Source of the DNA: Polynucleobacter sp. MWH-UH19D
Lineage (GTDB): Bacteria; Pseudomonadota; Gammaproteobacteria; Burkholderiales; Burkholderiaceae
Direction: 5' to 3'
DNA length: 64,000 nt
Assembly (NCBI RefSeq): GCF_040409795.1
Contig: NZ_CP099571.1
Coordinates: 1,178,001-1,242,000, forward strand
Under the pieces are notes generated by a model. It had not been told where the DNA came from and ran no database searches. It saw nothing but the letters and a program-made list of their open reading frames with translations. Each line of letters starts with the position of its first letter. The stretch's first letter is position 1. The translations under genes and the position numbers were made by a program. Positions 57,624 through 64,000 of the stretch are shown piece after piece.

Positions 57624-59333
57624 TTACTTCTTGGCAGCTGCTGTAGATGGGTTTAAGTTTGTTAAACGTCCACTTTCAGTACCTGCAGTTTCATCAATAA
57701 CAGCATTGATGAGAGCTGGTTTACCGGCAGCAATTGCTTCTGTTAATGCTGCTTCTAATTCTGCTGGAGTGGTTACATAGTAGCCAACACCACCAAATGC
57801 TTCGATCATCTTGTCGTAACGCGCATCTTTAACAAATACAGTTGGCGCCACATCTGCACCGCCAGTTGGGTTTTGATCGGTACCGCGATACACGCCATTG
57901 TTATTGAATACAACGGTTGTGATTGGCAACTTGTAACGGCAAACGGTTTCCAATTCCATACCGCTGAAACCAAAAGCACTATCACCCTCTACTGCGACCG
58001 TTGGCAAGCCACTGGTTACGGCTGCACCAATCGCATAGCCCATACCGATACCCATAATGCCCCATGTGCCTGAGTCAAAACGCTTACGTGGCTTGTACAT
58101 ATCCACGATTGCGCGGCAGTAGTCCAAGGTATTTGCACCCTCGTTTACCAGGTTCACATCTGGGTTCTTCTTGATCACATCACGAATCACACGCAATGCA
58201 CCATGGAAGTTCATTGGGTTTGCTTCTTTAGCCAATGTCTCAGCCATCTTCGCTGTATTCTTCTCTTTCTTCTCAGCTATCGCAGCAATCCATTCAGCAC
58301 TTGGCTTCGGAACAGCGGAGATACCTTTCAAAAGTTCCCCAACGCAAGAACCAACGTCACCAATTAATGGCGCGGCGATTTGTACGTTGCTATCCACTTC
58401 GTTCGCCTGAATGTCGATTTGGATAAATTTCTTAGGCTCTTTGCCCCATGTCTTACCCTTGCCGTGAGCAAGTAACCAGTTCAAACGTGCACCAACTAAC
58501 ATCACTGCATCAGCTTCAGCTAATACGAATGAGCGAGCCGCAGATGCAGATTGTGGATGGTTATCTGGCAACAAACCTTTTGCCATAGACATAGGCAAAT
58601 AAGGAATGCCAGACTTTTCGATCAATTCACGAATCTCTTTATCTGCTTGCGCATATGCTGCGCCTTTGCCCAACAGAATCAATGGACGCTTAGCGCCTTT
58701 GAGTACATCTAATGCGCGAGCAACAGCATCAGCTGCTGGGATTTGACGCGGAACTGGATCGATTACCTTGAAGATAGTTTTCTTAGCTTCATCAGCTGGC
58801 ATAGTTTGTGAAAGCAGTTGCGCTGGCAAGTCTAAGTACACACCACCTGGGCGTCCTGAAACTGCTGCACGAATCGCACGAGCAAAACCGATACCGATAT
58901 CTTCAATGTGATTAATACGATAAGCAGCTTTACAGTATGGCTTAGCAGCATTGAGCTGATCCATCTCTTCGTAGTCGCCCTGCTGCAAGTCAACGATTTC
59001 ACGTTCGCTTGATCCAGAAATCAAAATCATTGGAAAGCAGTTCACAGTTGCATTTGCCAAAGCTGTTAAACCGTTCAAGAAACCTGGCGCAGATACAGTC
59101 ATACAAATACCAGGCTTTTGCGTCATGTAACCAGCAATCGCCGCAGCATTACCTGCATGTTGCTCATGGCGGAAACCGATGAAGCGCAATCCCTCAGCCT
59201 GAGCCAAACGGCATAGGTCAGTAATAGGAATACCAACAAGACCAAAAATAGTATTGAGGTCATTTGCTTTCAGGGCATCGATCACGAGGTGAAAGCCATC
59301 AGTTAACTGGGTGTTTTGATTATCTGTTGTCAT
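57624..59333 (-). CDS. oxc: Oxalyl-CoA decarboxylase
   Basis: ThDP enzyme of 569 aa converting oxalyl-CoA to formyl-CoA and CO2. The activating Glu is in [18 protein letters not shown], and the ThDP-Mg motif spans [13 protein letters not shown] to [11 protein letters not shown]. The tyrosine-serine tail region typical of Oxc is replaced by a [10 protein letters not shown] end that is common in proteobacterial members. ATG at 59333 matches the family start; a longer frame reaches 59369. The message has a leader of about 115 nt if the predicted promoter is right. Confidence 0.95.
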   Translation of the reverse strand: MTTDNQNTQLTDGFHLVIDALKANDLNTIFGLVGIPITDLCRLAQAEGLRFIGFRHEQHAGNAAAIAGYMTQKPGICMTVSAPGFLNGLTALANATVNCFPMILISGSSEREIVDLQQGDYEEMDQLNAAKPYCKAAYRINHIEDIGIGFARAIRAAVSGRPGGVYLDLPAQLLSQTMPADEAKKTIFKVIDPVPRQIPAADAVARALDVLKGAKRPLILLGKGAAYAQADKEIRELIEKSGIPYLPMSMAKGLLPDNHPQSASAARSFVLAEADAVMLVGARLNWLLAHGKGKTWGKEPKKFIQIDIQANEVDSNVQIAAPLIGDVGSCVGELLKGISAVPKPSAEWIAAIAEKKEKNTAKMAETLAKEANPMNFHGALRVIRDVIKKNPDVNLVNEGANTLDYCRAIVDMYKPRKRFDSGTWGIMGIGMGYAIGAAVTSGLPTVAVEGDSAFGFSGMELETVCRYKLPITTVVFNNNGVYRGTDQNPTGGADVAPTVFVKDARYDKMIEAFGGVGYYVTTPAELEAALTEAIAAGKPALINAVIDETAGTESGRLTNLNPSTAAAKK

Positions 59334-59425
59334 AGTTATATATGTGAATTGCAGGTATAGCCTGAACATTCGTCAAGGCAAATTAGCTTGCGCTGCTGTC
59401 TCCAATAAAGTTATTAATCGCACAA

Positions 59426-59440
59426 CGGGTTTTCGACCCG
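59426..59440 (-). other. Hairpin in the oxc leader
   Basis: CGGGT-TTTCG-ACCCG, a 5-bp stem within the predicted untranslated leader of oxc. No T run follows it. Confidence 0.35.
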
Positions 59441-59455
59441 CTTAGGCTGAATTGA

Positions 59456-59461
59456 ATATTA
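59456..59461 (-). promoter_or_regulatory. Candidate oxc -10 element
   Basis: TAATAT on the minus strand; the start would be near 59449. The Crp/Fnr-like palindrome is centred 41.5 bp upstream of this start, the usual class II activator position. There is no good -35 element, as expected for an activator-dependent promoter. Confidence 0.45.
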
Positions 59462-59482
59462 GGCTTGAGGGTGGGGTTCATC

Positions 59483-59498
59483 ATTGACTTCGGTCAAT
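59483..59498. promoter_or_regulatory. Crp/Fnr-type operator upstream of oxc
   Basis: ATTGAC-TTCG-GTCAAT is a perfect palindrome of the TTGAC-N4-GTCAA type bound by Fnr/Dnr-class regulators. It lies between the Crp/Fnr regulator gene and oxc. Confidence 0.6.
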
Positions 59499-59522
59499 TT
59501 CCCTCAAATCCTTGATCCTAAA

Positions 59523-59536
59523 GGGGGTTGTCCCCC
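59523..59536 (-). terminator. Possible terminator of the Crp/Fnr regulator gene
   Basis: GGGGG-ACAA-CCCCC on the minus strand, 8 nt after the regulator stop, followed by only TTTAGG. The stem is strong but the T tract is poor. Confidence 0.4.
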
Positions 59537-59543
59537 GAACGGC

Positions 59544-60161
59544 TTAAATGAATAGCTCTTTGTGTTTGGATTTGAGACGGCTTAAGGTCTCTGGGGAGAG
59601 ATTTAAATACGCAGCCAACTCTTTCTTGGGGAGCAACTCAAAGAGATCCTCGTACTTGCGCAGAAAGCGCTCTACCCGACCCGGGGCATCGAGCATATGC
59701 AAGGTAATCGTATGAGCCATGATCTCGCTCATCAAGCGCATCACCTCAAATTCAAAGCTTTCTTTGAGAGACTTATGTTCATCTAGAAACTCAGCCCATT
59801 TTTTGAGGGGCATACGTGCTACTCGGGCTTTTGTGACACTTGCTATGCTGTAAGGAGCGGCCGTTTTTAGACGCCATGCAGCGTAACTTGTCTCAATGTC
59901 TTTTTCAATTGAGAAGCGCAAAATCATCTCTTTAGCATCTGCGCTTGAAACAATGCGCTTCAAGATTCCGTCCAGCACGAAGTACTGCTCCATCTGATGA
60001 TCACCCTGATGCAGCAAGATCTCAGACTTTTTAAGATCTGAAATCTCTAAATGGCGCTCTAAATCTGCCATCGCTGCTGAATCCAAGCTATTAAGTACGC
60101 AGTTTTGGCTCAACTGAAGGCGAATCAGGTTTTTTTCGGGGTGCTTATCTAATGCGGTCAT
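59544..60161 (-). CDS. Crp/Fnr-family transcription regulator
   Basis: Regulator of 205 aa. Residues 20-130 form a cNMP-binding-like beta barrel (ILLHQGDHQMEQYFVLDGILKRIV). A dimer helix and C-terminal HTH follow (KKELAAYLNLSPETLSRLKSKHKEL). No cysteine cluster for an Fe-S centre is seen, so it is not a classic Fnr oxygen sensor. The start at 60161 has AAGGA just upstream; an ATG eight codons earlier does not. Placed directly ahead of oxc and near a matching operator, it most likely controls oxalate catabolism. The signal it senses is unknown. Confidence 0.85.
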   Translation of the reverse strand: MTALDKHPEKNLIRLQLSQNCVLNSLDSAAMADLERHLEISDLKKSEILLHQGDHQMEQYFVLDGILKRIVSSADAKEMILRFSIEKDIETSYAAWRLKTAAPYSIASVTKARVARMPLKKWAEFLDEHKSLKESFEFEVMRLMSEIMAHTITLHMLDAPGRVERFLRKYEDLFELLPKKELAAYLNLSPETLSRLKSKHKELFI

Positions 60162-60243
60162 GAATCCTTGTTCCTTGGCATCCATTGTAGACTTTATTGA
60201 CCATGATCAAGTCTTTGGATATTTTGCTGCGTTGCAATAGGAC

Positions 60244-60450
60244 TTATCTTTTTGGCGCATTAGGAAAGTCTTCAGCCTGTTTCTGAGTATTGATATGCAC
60301 ATAAGGGCAATGGCGACAGGAATTGCCACAACACCTCCCTTGCTTGAGAAGCGCTCCACTAGTGAACACTTGATAGCCTGACGCAGGGTCAATATAAGTG
60401 TCCATGCCCAGTTCGCATGCTTGCTCATGGAGTTGCTTGATATTTTGCAT
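60244..60450 (-). CDS. Small Cys-rich DUF5522 protein
   Basis: Protein of 68 aa with a compact cysteine cluster GRCCGNSCRHCPYVH near residue 38, preceded by YIDPASGYQVFTSGALLKQG. This fits DUF5522, a short family of unknown function that looks like a metal-binding knuckle. A different reading frame over the same bases is longer but lacks any family pattern. It stands alone between the Crp/Fnr regulator and the TonB receptor gene on the same strand. Confidence 0.75.
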   Translation of the reverse strand: MQNIKQLHEQACELGMDTYIDPASGYQVFTSGALLKQGRCCGNSCRHCPYVHINTQKQAEDFPNAPKR

Positions 60451-60516
60451 ATGGATAGAAATGAAACCCCGAGGGCGCCTTCATTAAAAGTCGCTAAAAA
60501 TTAACTAAGCTCAGAT

Positions 60517-62520
60517 TTATTTAAAGGTGTACTTTGCCGTCACAAAATAAGTTGTTGGTGTGCTTGGATAGTAGTAGTAGCCAGTGCTTGAAGAATAACC
60601 GCCCGAAGTAGCATACGTACTGCCTCCAATATTCTTAACCGTAAATCTCATATCCCATGAGTCTATGTTGTAGTTGATATAGGCATCAGCAGCAACATAA
60701 GAAGGCAACTTTGCCAATGAATTTATAACTGATGGGGAAGCATCATAATTTTGGCTGCCTACATAGTTAACAACTAAGCCAGTATTCCACTGACTATTCA
60801 ACATATATTGGGCTCTGGCATTGAGCAACAAGTCTGGCGATAGACCAACTCCAGCACCTGAATATGGTCCAGCTGCAAAAAGAGATTTTTGCAACTTACC
60901 CCCTCCAGCTAAGGTGAGATTTTTCATAACACTTGAGGATGCATCAAACACGAAACCCGTGCGATTAATATTGCCCGTCGAATTTAAATTCACGCTAGTT
61001 ACTGGGTCGAATCGAATCTCATTTTGAGTAATTGACTGAAATACAGAAGCTGAAATATGAGTCTTGTTTATATTCCAATCTCCACCCGCTGAATAGGTTT
61101 GTGTAATTTGCGGCCTTAAGATGCCATTAAATACTGGCACCCATGTATTTGGATCAAACCCCCAAAACTCATCAGTATTTGGAAATCGATATGATTGATC
61201 CCATTTAACAAATACCTTCTGACCTGGCTGATAGTTATAGTTTGCAGCAAGATCTCCTGCATTAGCAGAATATTTTTGACTTGCACTGACTGTAGATCCG
61301 GTTGAGTAGTCATTTGTCGAAGCATTTTGAGCTTGATGCCTAAAGCCGCCGCTCGCCTCTAGGCCCTCAAGAAACCTCAAAGGCATTCGCGCAATTAAAT
61401 ACACCGACTGGTTTAAAACACTAACATTCTGTTGAAGGCTAGTATTGTTAAAAGTACCGCCCGAAGAAGAGCTTTGTGATGCTTGATTAAAGTCGTATCC
61501 AATAACTGCAGTACCCCAAGCGCCAAAGTTAGCTTTTATCTTTGGATTAATTGCTAATTGCCAATTGGGATAAAGGCCATAGTAACTGGGAACGTATGGG
61601 TAATTTTGATTCATATTCTTATTTGAATATGTGCCATCAATATCAAAGGTTACTAGATCGCTAATTGCCTTTATAAAACCAGCCCTAATTCCAGAGTTAT
61701 CGGTGACAGTTGTAGAGCCAATGAATCTTGCTCGTGCAGACTGCGGGTTTCCTGACCCCGCCTGACCAAGCAATGCGCCTGAAGTTTGCGAATTCGAGTG
61801 GTTCAAAAAGATATCCGCGTAAACATTGTCGCCACCACCCAAGGCTTGAGTGAGCTTAGCATCAAAAGAATATGCATTCGCGGCAGAATTTTGACGCCAA
61901 CCATCTGTATTGGATGTATTGGCTGTCAACTGAATGGTTGTGTCATCAAACTTATTACGCAAAATTGCATTATTAATAAGAGTGTTATAGCTACCATAAG
62001 TCACTGATGCTTGATTTAAGTTTTTCGCACCGCCATTCGTGATGATGTTAATGACGCCACCAACAGCTCCATTACCATACTGAACGCTAGCGCCGCCTTG
62101 CAGAATCTCAATACGCTCAATCGAATCAATAGGGACAGACTCCCAATTAATGGTGCCCGAATCTATTGGGTTCAAGCGTTGACCATCAATCAATATCAAC
62201 GTAGTGCTACTCGCAGTGGCCCCAAATCCACCCATATCAACTGTGGCATCTAAATTCAGCGGATTCCCGCTTGCACTCCTTACATCTAATCCTCCAATTT
62301 GGGATAAGACTTCTGGAATGTTATTGGAGGTTGAATTTTCAATTTGATCTCGAGTAATGACTTTTATGTCAGCAGGAACTTCATTCAAGTTTTCTTCAAA
62401 ACGAGATCCAGTTACAACAACGGTTTGTTGATTGGATTGCGCAATTAAGCTTGGTGATGCAATCGTTAATGCTACCCCAAAAAAAATGAGGTGAAGCTTC
62501 TTCTTGCTAAAAAAATGCAT
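60517..62520 (-). CDS. btuB: BtuB-like TonB-dependent receptor under cobalamin riboswitch control
   Basis: Outer-membrane receptor of 667 aa with a signal peptide (LHLIFFGVALTIASPSLIAQ), TonB-box-like TVVVTGSRFEENL, a plug with TLILIDGQRLNP and ILQGGASVQYGNGAVGGVINI, and a barrel ending in aromatic FVTAKYTFK. Length and the upstream cobalamin riboswitch indicate uptake of vitamin B12 or a related corrinoid. No btuCDF genes are adjacent. The ATG is preceded by a weak GGAAA; another possible ribosome site GAGGAG, 35 nt upstream, is too far away to serve this start. Confidence 0.88.
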   Translation of the reverse strand: MHFFSKKKLHLIFFGVALTIASPSLIAQSNQQTVVVTGSRFEENLNEVPADIKVITRDQIENSTSNNIPEVLSQIGGLDVRSASGNPLNLDATVDMGGFGATASSTTLILIDGQRLNPIDSGTINWESVPIDSIERIEILQGGASVQYGNGAVGGVINIITNGGAKNLNQASVTYGSYNTLINNAILRNKFDDTTIQLTANTSNTDGWRQNSAANAYSFDAKLTQALGGGDNVYADIFLNHSNSQTSGALLGQAGSGNPQSARARFIGSTTVTDNSGIRAGFIKAISDLVTFDIDGTYSNKNMNQNYPYVPSYYGLYPNWQLAINPKIKANFGAWGTAVIGYDFNQASQSSSSGGTFNNTSLQQNVSVLNQSVYLIARMPLRFLEGLEASGGFRHQAQNASTNDYSTGSTVSASQKYSANAGDLAANYNYQPGQKVFVKWDQSYRFPNTDEFWGFDPNTWVPVFNGILRPQITQTYSAGGDWNINKTHISASVFQSITQNEIRFDPVTSVNLNSTGNINRTGFVFDASSSVMKNLTLAGGGKLQKSLFAAGPYSGAGVGLSPDLLLNARAQYMLNSQWNTGLVVNYVGSQNYDASPSVINSLAKLPSYVAADAYINYNIDSWDMRFTVKNIGGSTYATSGGYSSSTGYYYYPSTPTTYFVTAKYTFK

Positions 62521-62548
62521 GGCATTTCCATATTTAAATATCGATTTC

Positions 62549-62567
62549 GTTAACTCTCCTCGTTAAC
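62549..62567 (-). other. GTTAAC pair flanking GAGGAG in the btuB leader
   Basis: Two GTTAAC sites flank CGAGGAGA on the minus strand, between riboswitch and start codon. Because GTTAAC is self-complementary, they could pair and expose or hide the purine-rich loop. Confidence 0.35.
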
Positions 62568-62606
62568 AAAATCAAAACAGAAATCAGAAGGAAGGCATGC
62601 GAAGAA

Positions 62607-62629
62607 ATGCAATAGCAAGGCTATTGCAT
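62607..62629 (-). terminator. Terminator-like hairpin after the riboswitch
   Basis: ATGCAATAGC and GCTATTGCAT pair perfectly over 10 bp with a 3-nt loop, followed by TTCTTC on the minus strand. It lies 40 nt after the aptamer and 87 nt before the start codon and may be the expression platform. Confidence 0.5.
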
Positions 62630-62668
62630 AGTCGGCGCACGAAAATCCCACGTTCGTAATTTCCACCC

Positions 62669-62876
62669 GTTGAAGCCGGTATCCGGACTAGTGAACTCAA
62701 ACATTTGACCTTCCCAAGCACTTTTGCTCAGTGGTATTTACAAATGCCTTGCATCTAACTTCAGATACGTTCACTTACCGTTGCGAGGACAGTTTGGCCG
62801 CTCTCAAGATCACTCTCTCAAACTCCAAGTTCCCGTTTAACTGCCTTTAAATTAATAAGGCAAGCACTATCAACAT
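62669..62876 (-). promoter_or_regulatory. Cobalamin riboswitch
   Basis: On the minus strand the conserved blocks of the B12 aptamer appear in order: an AAACGGGAA segment, CTGTCCTCGCAACGGTAAG, then CCACTG, then GGGAAGG, then AGTCCGGATACCGGC near the B12-box position. Outer bases GTTGA and TCAAC can form the closing stem P1. It lies upstream of the BtuB-like receptor, so high cobalamin should turn the receptor off. The 486-nt gap 62521-63006 otherwise holds only the hairpins listed and the promoters of the two divergent units. Confidence 0.9.
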
Positions 62877-63006
62877 TCAAGATTCTAGCAAACTAGGTAG
62901 GAAGATCCTTAAATATCTTGGAATTACATATTGTCAGGACCATATTTTCCGCCCCACACCTTAAGCACTATCGCCCCAGAGCCACACCTGAGGATACAAT
63001 GCCCAT

Positions 63007-63279
63007 ATGAGCGAGTTACCCTCCCAACCCCCTATTCTTGATGACCTTGGCGCATCACTTCAGCGCCTGTCTGAGAAGATTGCCCTCATTCAAGATGCTG
63101 TGCGCAATTTGACTCAGAATCATGAGCAACTTGAGGGTAAGATTGAAGATGCTCAAAAGCGAGTGAAACGCATTTTGAATCGCTTGCCCGAACAAAGCGA
63201 TGGTCGCCAATTGAATTTACTTGGCGAAACAATTCCAACAAGCAACTCAGAGGACGACAGTGAGCCAACAACGCATTGA
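63007..63279 (+). CDS. Coiled-coil protein, ZapB-like candidate
   Basis: Acidic protein of 90 aa whose residues 12-60 form a long heptad-type helix (LGASLQRLSEKIALIQDAVRNL). The tail is polar and probably disordered. It overlaps zapA by 20 nt, and short coiled-coil genes in this place are common in betaproteobacteria, so a role with ZapA at the Z-ring is likely. The length is like ZapB, but I cannot show homology by eye. Confidence 0.7.
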   Translation: MSELPSQPPILDDLGASLQRLSEKIALIQDAVRNLTQNHEQLEGKIEDAQKRVKRILNRLPEQSDGRQLNLLGETIPTSNSEDDSEPTTH

Positions 63280-63613
63280 AGTAACTCTTGCTGGTCAAAA
63301 GATCACTTTAGCAACCAGCGCAGAACACGAGCCATTACTGCGTGCAGCCTGCGTTTTAGTTGACGAACAAATCCAGCTTGCCATTAGTGGTGGTAATCGC
63401 AGTATCGAGCGCGCTAGCATGATGGCTGCCCTCAAGATTGCTGGTGATCTCATTAAGCTACAAAATAATCAAACGCATCAAAGCCACTCTTCAAACTTAG
63501 GCTCTGAGGAAGTTGCTCGCCTTCAAGCGGAGATCCGCAGCCTTGAGGACCAAGTGGATGCTTTGATGCAAAGCCTTTCCCTGCCTGGTTCGCCAAGGCC
63601 AATAGTTCCTTGA
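63260..63613 (+). CDS. zapA: Cell division protein ZapA
   Basis: Protein of 117 aa that binds and bundles FtsZ. The N-terminal globular part (RIEVTLAGQKITLATSAEHEPLLRAA) and the C-terminal coiled coil (about 75-110) are present. The GTG start at 63260 gives the family N-terminus; the longer frame from 63221 is an unlikely TTG start. It is followed directly by 6S RNA, the standard order in beta- and gammaproteobacteria. Confidence 0.9.
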   Translation: MSQQRIEVTLAGQKITLATSAEHEPLLRAACVLVDEQIQLAISGGNRSIERASMMAALKIAGDLIKLQNNQTHQSHSSNLGSEEVARLQAEIRSLEDQVDALMQSLSLPGSPRPIVP

Positions 63614-63793
63614 ACCGATGCGCAAGCATCAGGAACGATCTTTACCTTGTGGGCGTGCGCGTTTCGAGAGTTCACAGTGCCAACTTAGACTTGGTTACTC
63701 CCTGAACCTCTTAATGCACCCGAAGCAAAGTAGCCGTTCCACCTTGAACCTTTGGGTTCAGGATGACGGCCTAGCGGCTAAGGCGGGGAATCC
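63604..63793 (+). ncRNA. ssrS: 6S RNA
   Basis: Lies right after zapA, where 6S RNA is found in many proteobacteria. The 3' half CACCTTGAACC-TTT-GGGTTCAGG matches the known 6S hairpin, and the terminal stem can form between TTCCTTG at the 5' end and CGGGGAA at the 3' end. Length is about 185-190 nt. 6S RNA imitates an open promoter and sequesters sigma-70 RNA polymerase in stationary phase. The exact ends are estimated. Its 3' end reaches the ribosome site of the next gene. Confidence 0.85.
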
Positions 63794-63794
63794 A

Positions 63795-64000
63795 TGTTTC
63801 TAAATGACATCTTGATGCTCATGCTATGCGGAAGCATTTCAGGATTCTTAGCGGGACTTCTTGGCATCGGCGGCGGCATGATCTTGGTGCCGTTCATGAT
63901 TCTTGTTTTCAATCATCTAGGCTTTAGCCAAGAAGTGATTGTGCACATGGCTATTGCTACTGGTATGGCTACGATTCTATTTACCACCTCTTCTGCAATA
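63795..64000 (+). CDS. TauE/SafE-family permease, N-terminal fragment
   Basis: Partial gene running off the right edge; 68 codons are present. A first membrane helix is followed by the typical glycine motif FLAGLLGIGGGMILVPFMI and the stretch MAIATGMATILFTT, which mark TauE/SafE (sulfite exporter-like) permeases. GGGGA lies 5 nt before the ATG and overlaps the 3' end of 6S RNA. The substrate, a sulfonate, sulfite or other anion, cannot be told. Confidence 0.85.

Noticed and set aside
60207-60428. 73-codon frame overlapping the DUF5522 gene
   Set aside because: The overlapping frame with the Cys cluster matches a family, this one does not.
63618-63803. 61-codon open frame after zapA
   Set aside because: It covers the 6S RNA and shows no protein-like pattern; the RNA explains the sequence.

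Overview
The window looks like chromosomal DNA of a small-genome betaproteobacterium of the Burkholderiaceae, most likely Polynucleobacter or a close relative. This is inferred from moderate GC content, dense packing, and betaproteobacterial gene orders: ftsK/trxB divergent, nadE-glnB, DUF3460-scpA-panC, zapA followed by 6S RNA, and paired cyanophycin synthetases. I see no insertion sequence, integrase, phage gene or CRISPR array. The region is ordinary chromosome carrying several compact metabolic modules.

Layout. 1-9.9 kb: 5' end of ftsK (-), trxB, membrane pyrophosphatase hppA (-) divergent from soluble ppa, then nadE, glnB, a RodZ-like membrane HTH protein (-), an orphan FixJ-type regulator (-) and ilvD. 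10-15.3 kb (-): a putative copper operon reading DUF2946 small protein, TonB-dependent receptor, beta-propeller (BNR) protein, TlpA-like thioredoxin, DUF2244 membrane protein, PCu(A)C copper chaperone. 15.4-18.5 kb (-): tctCBA tricarboxylate transporter, followed by tRNA-Thr(CGT). 18.9-26.7 kb: a cyanophycin cluster, with DUF1854 and an ABC exporter-type protein (-) divergent from two cyanophycin synthetase genes (+). 26.8-31.1 kb (-): fbp, pepN and a GDT1-family Mn/Ca exporter. 31.2-33.7 kb (-): amino-acid permease plus alanine dehydrogenase. 33.9-45.8 kb: tcdA, pdxH, msrA, an aldehyde dehydrogenase, a LysE/LeuE exporter, a DEAD-box helicase with a long leader, ubiC, hemD/hemC, argH and TRAP permeases dctQM. 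45.8-53.5 kb: an Orn/Lys/Arg decarboxylase, dcd, fdhD, metG, DUF3460, scpA and panC.

53.5-60.2 kb (-) is an oxalate/formyl-CoA module: Crp/Fnr regulator, oxalyl-CoA decarboxylase oxc, formyl-CoA:oxalate CoA-transferase frc, a PAS-only protein, a second diverged frc, and a stand-alone protein resembling the hydrolase domain of 10-formyltetrahydrofolate dehydrogenase, spaced 1 nt from the second frc. A TTGAC-N4-GTCAA palindrome sits at the class II activator distance (-41.5) from a plausible -10 element upstream of oxc. 60.2-62.9 kb: a small Cys-rich DUF5522 protein and a BtuB-like TonB receptor preceded by a cobalamin riboswitch. 63.0-64.0 kb: a coiled-coil ZapB-like protein, zapA, 6S RNA and the start of a TauE/SafE permease.

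The best candidates for under-described biology are the six-gene copper operon, in which the leading DUF2946 gene may be a copper-sensing upstream ORF, and the frc2/formyltransferase pair, which could link formyl-CoA from oxalate to folate one-carbon metabolism. The start sites of several genes were moved inward, or to GTG/TTG codons, where a Shine-Dalgarno sequence, a stop/start overlap or family length supported it.
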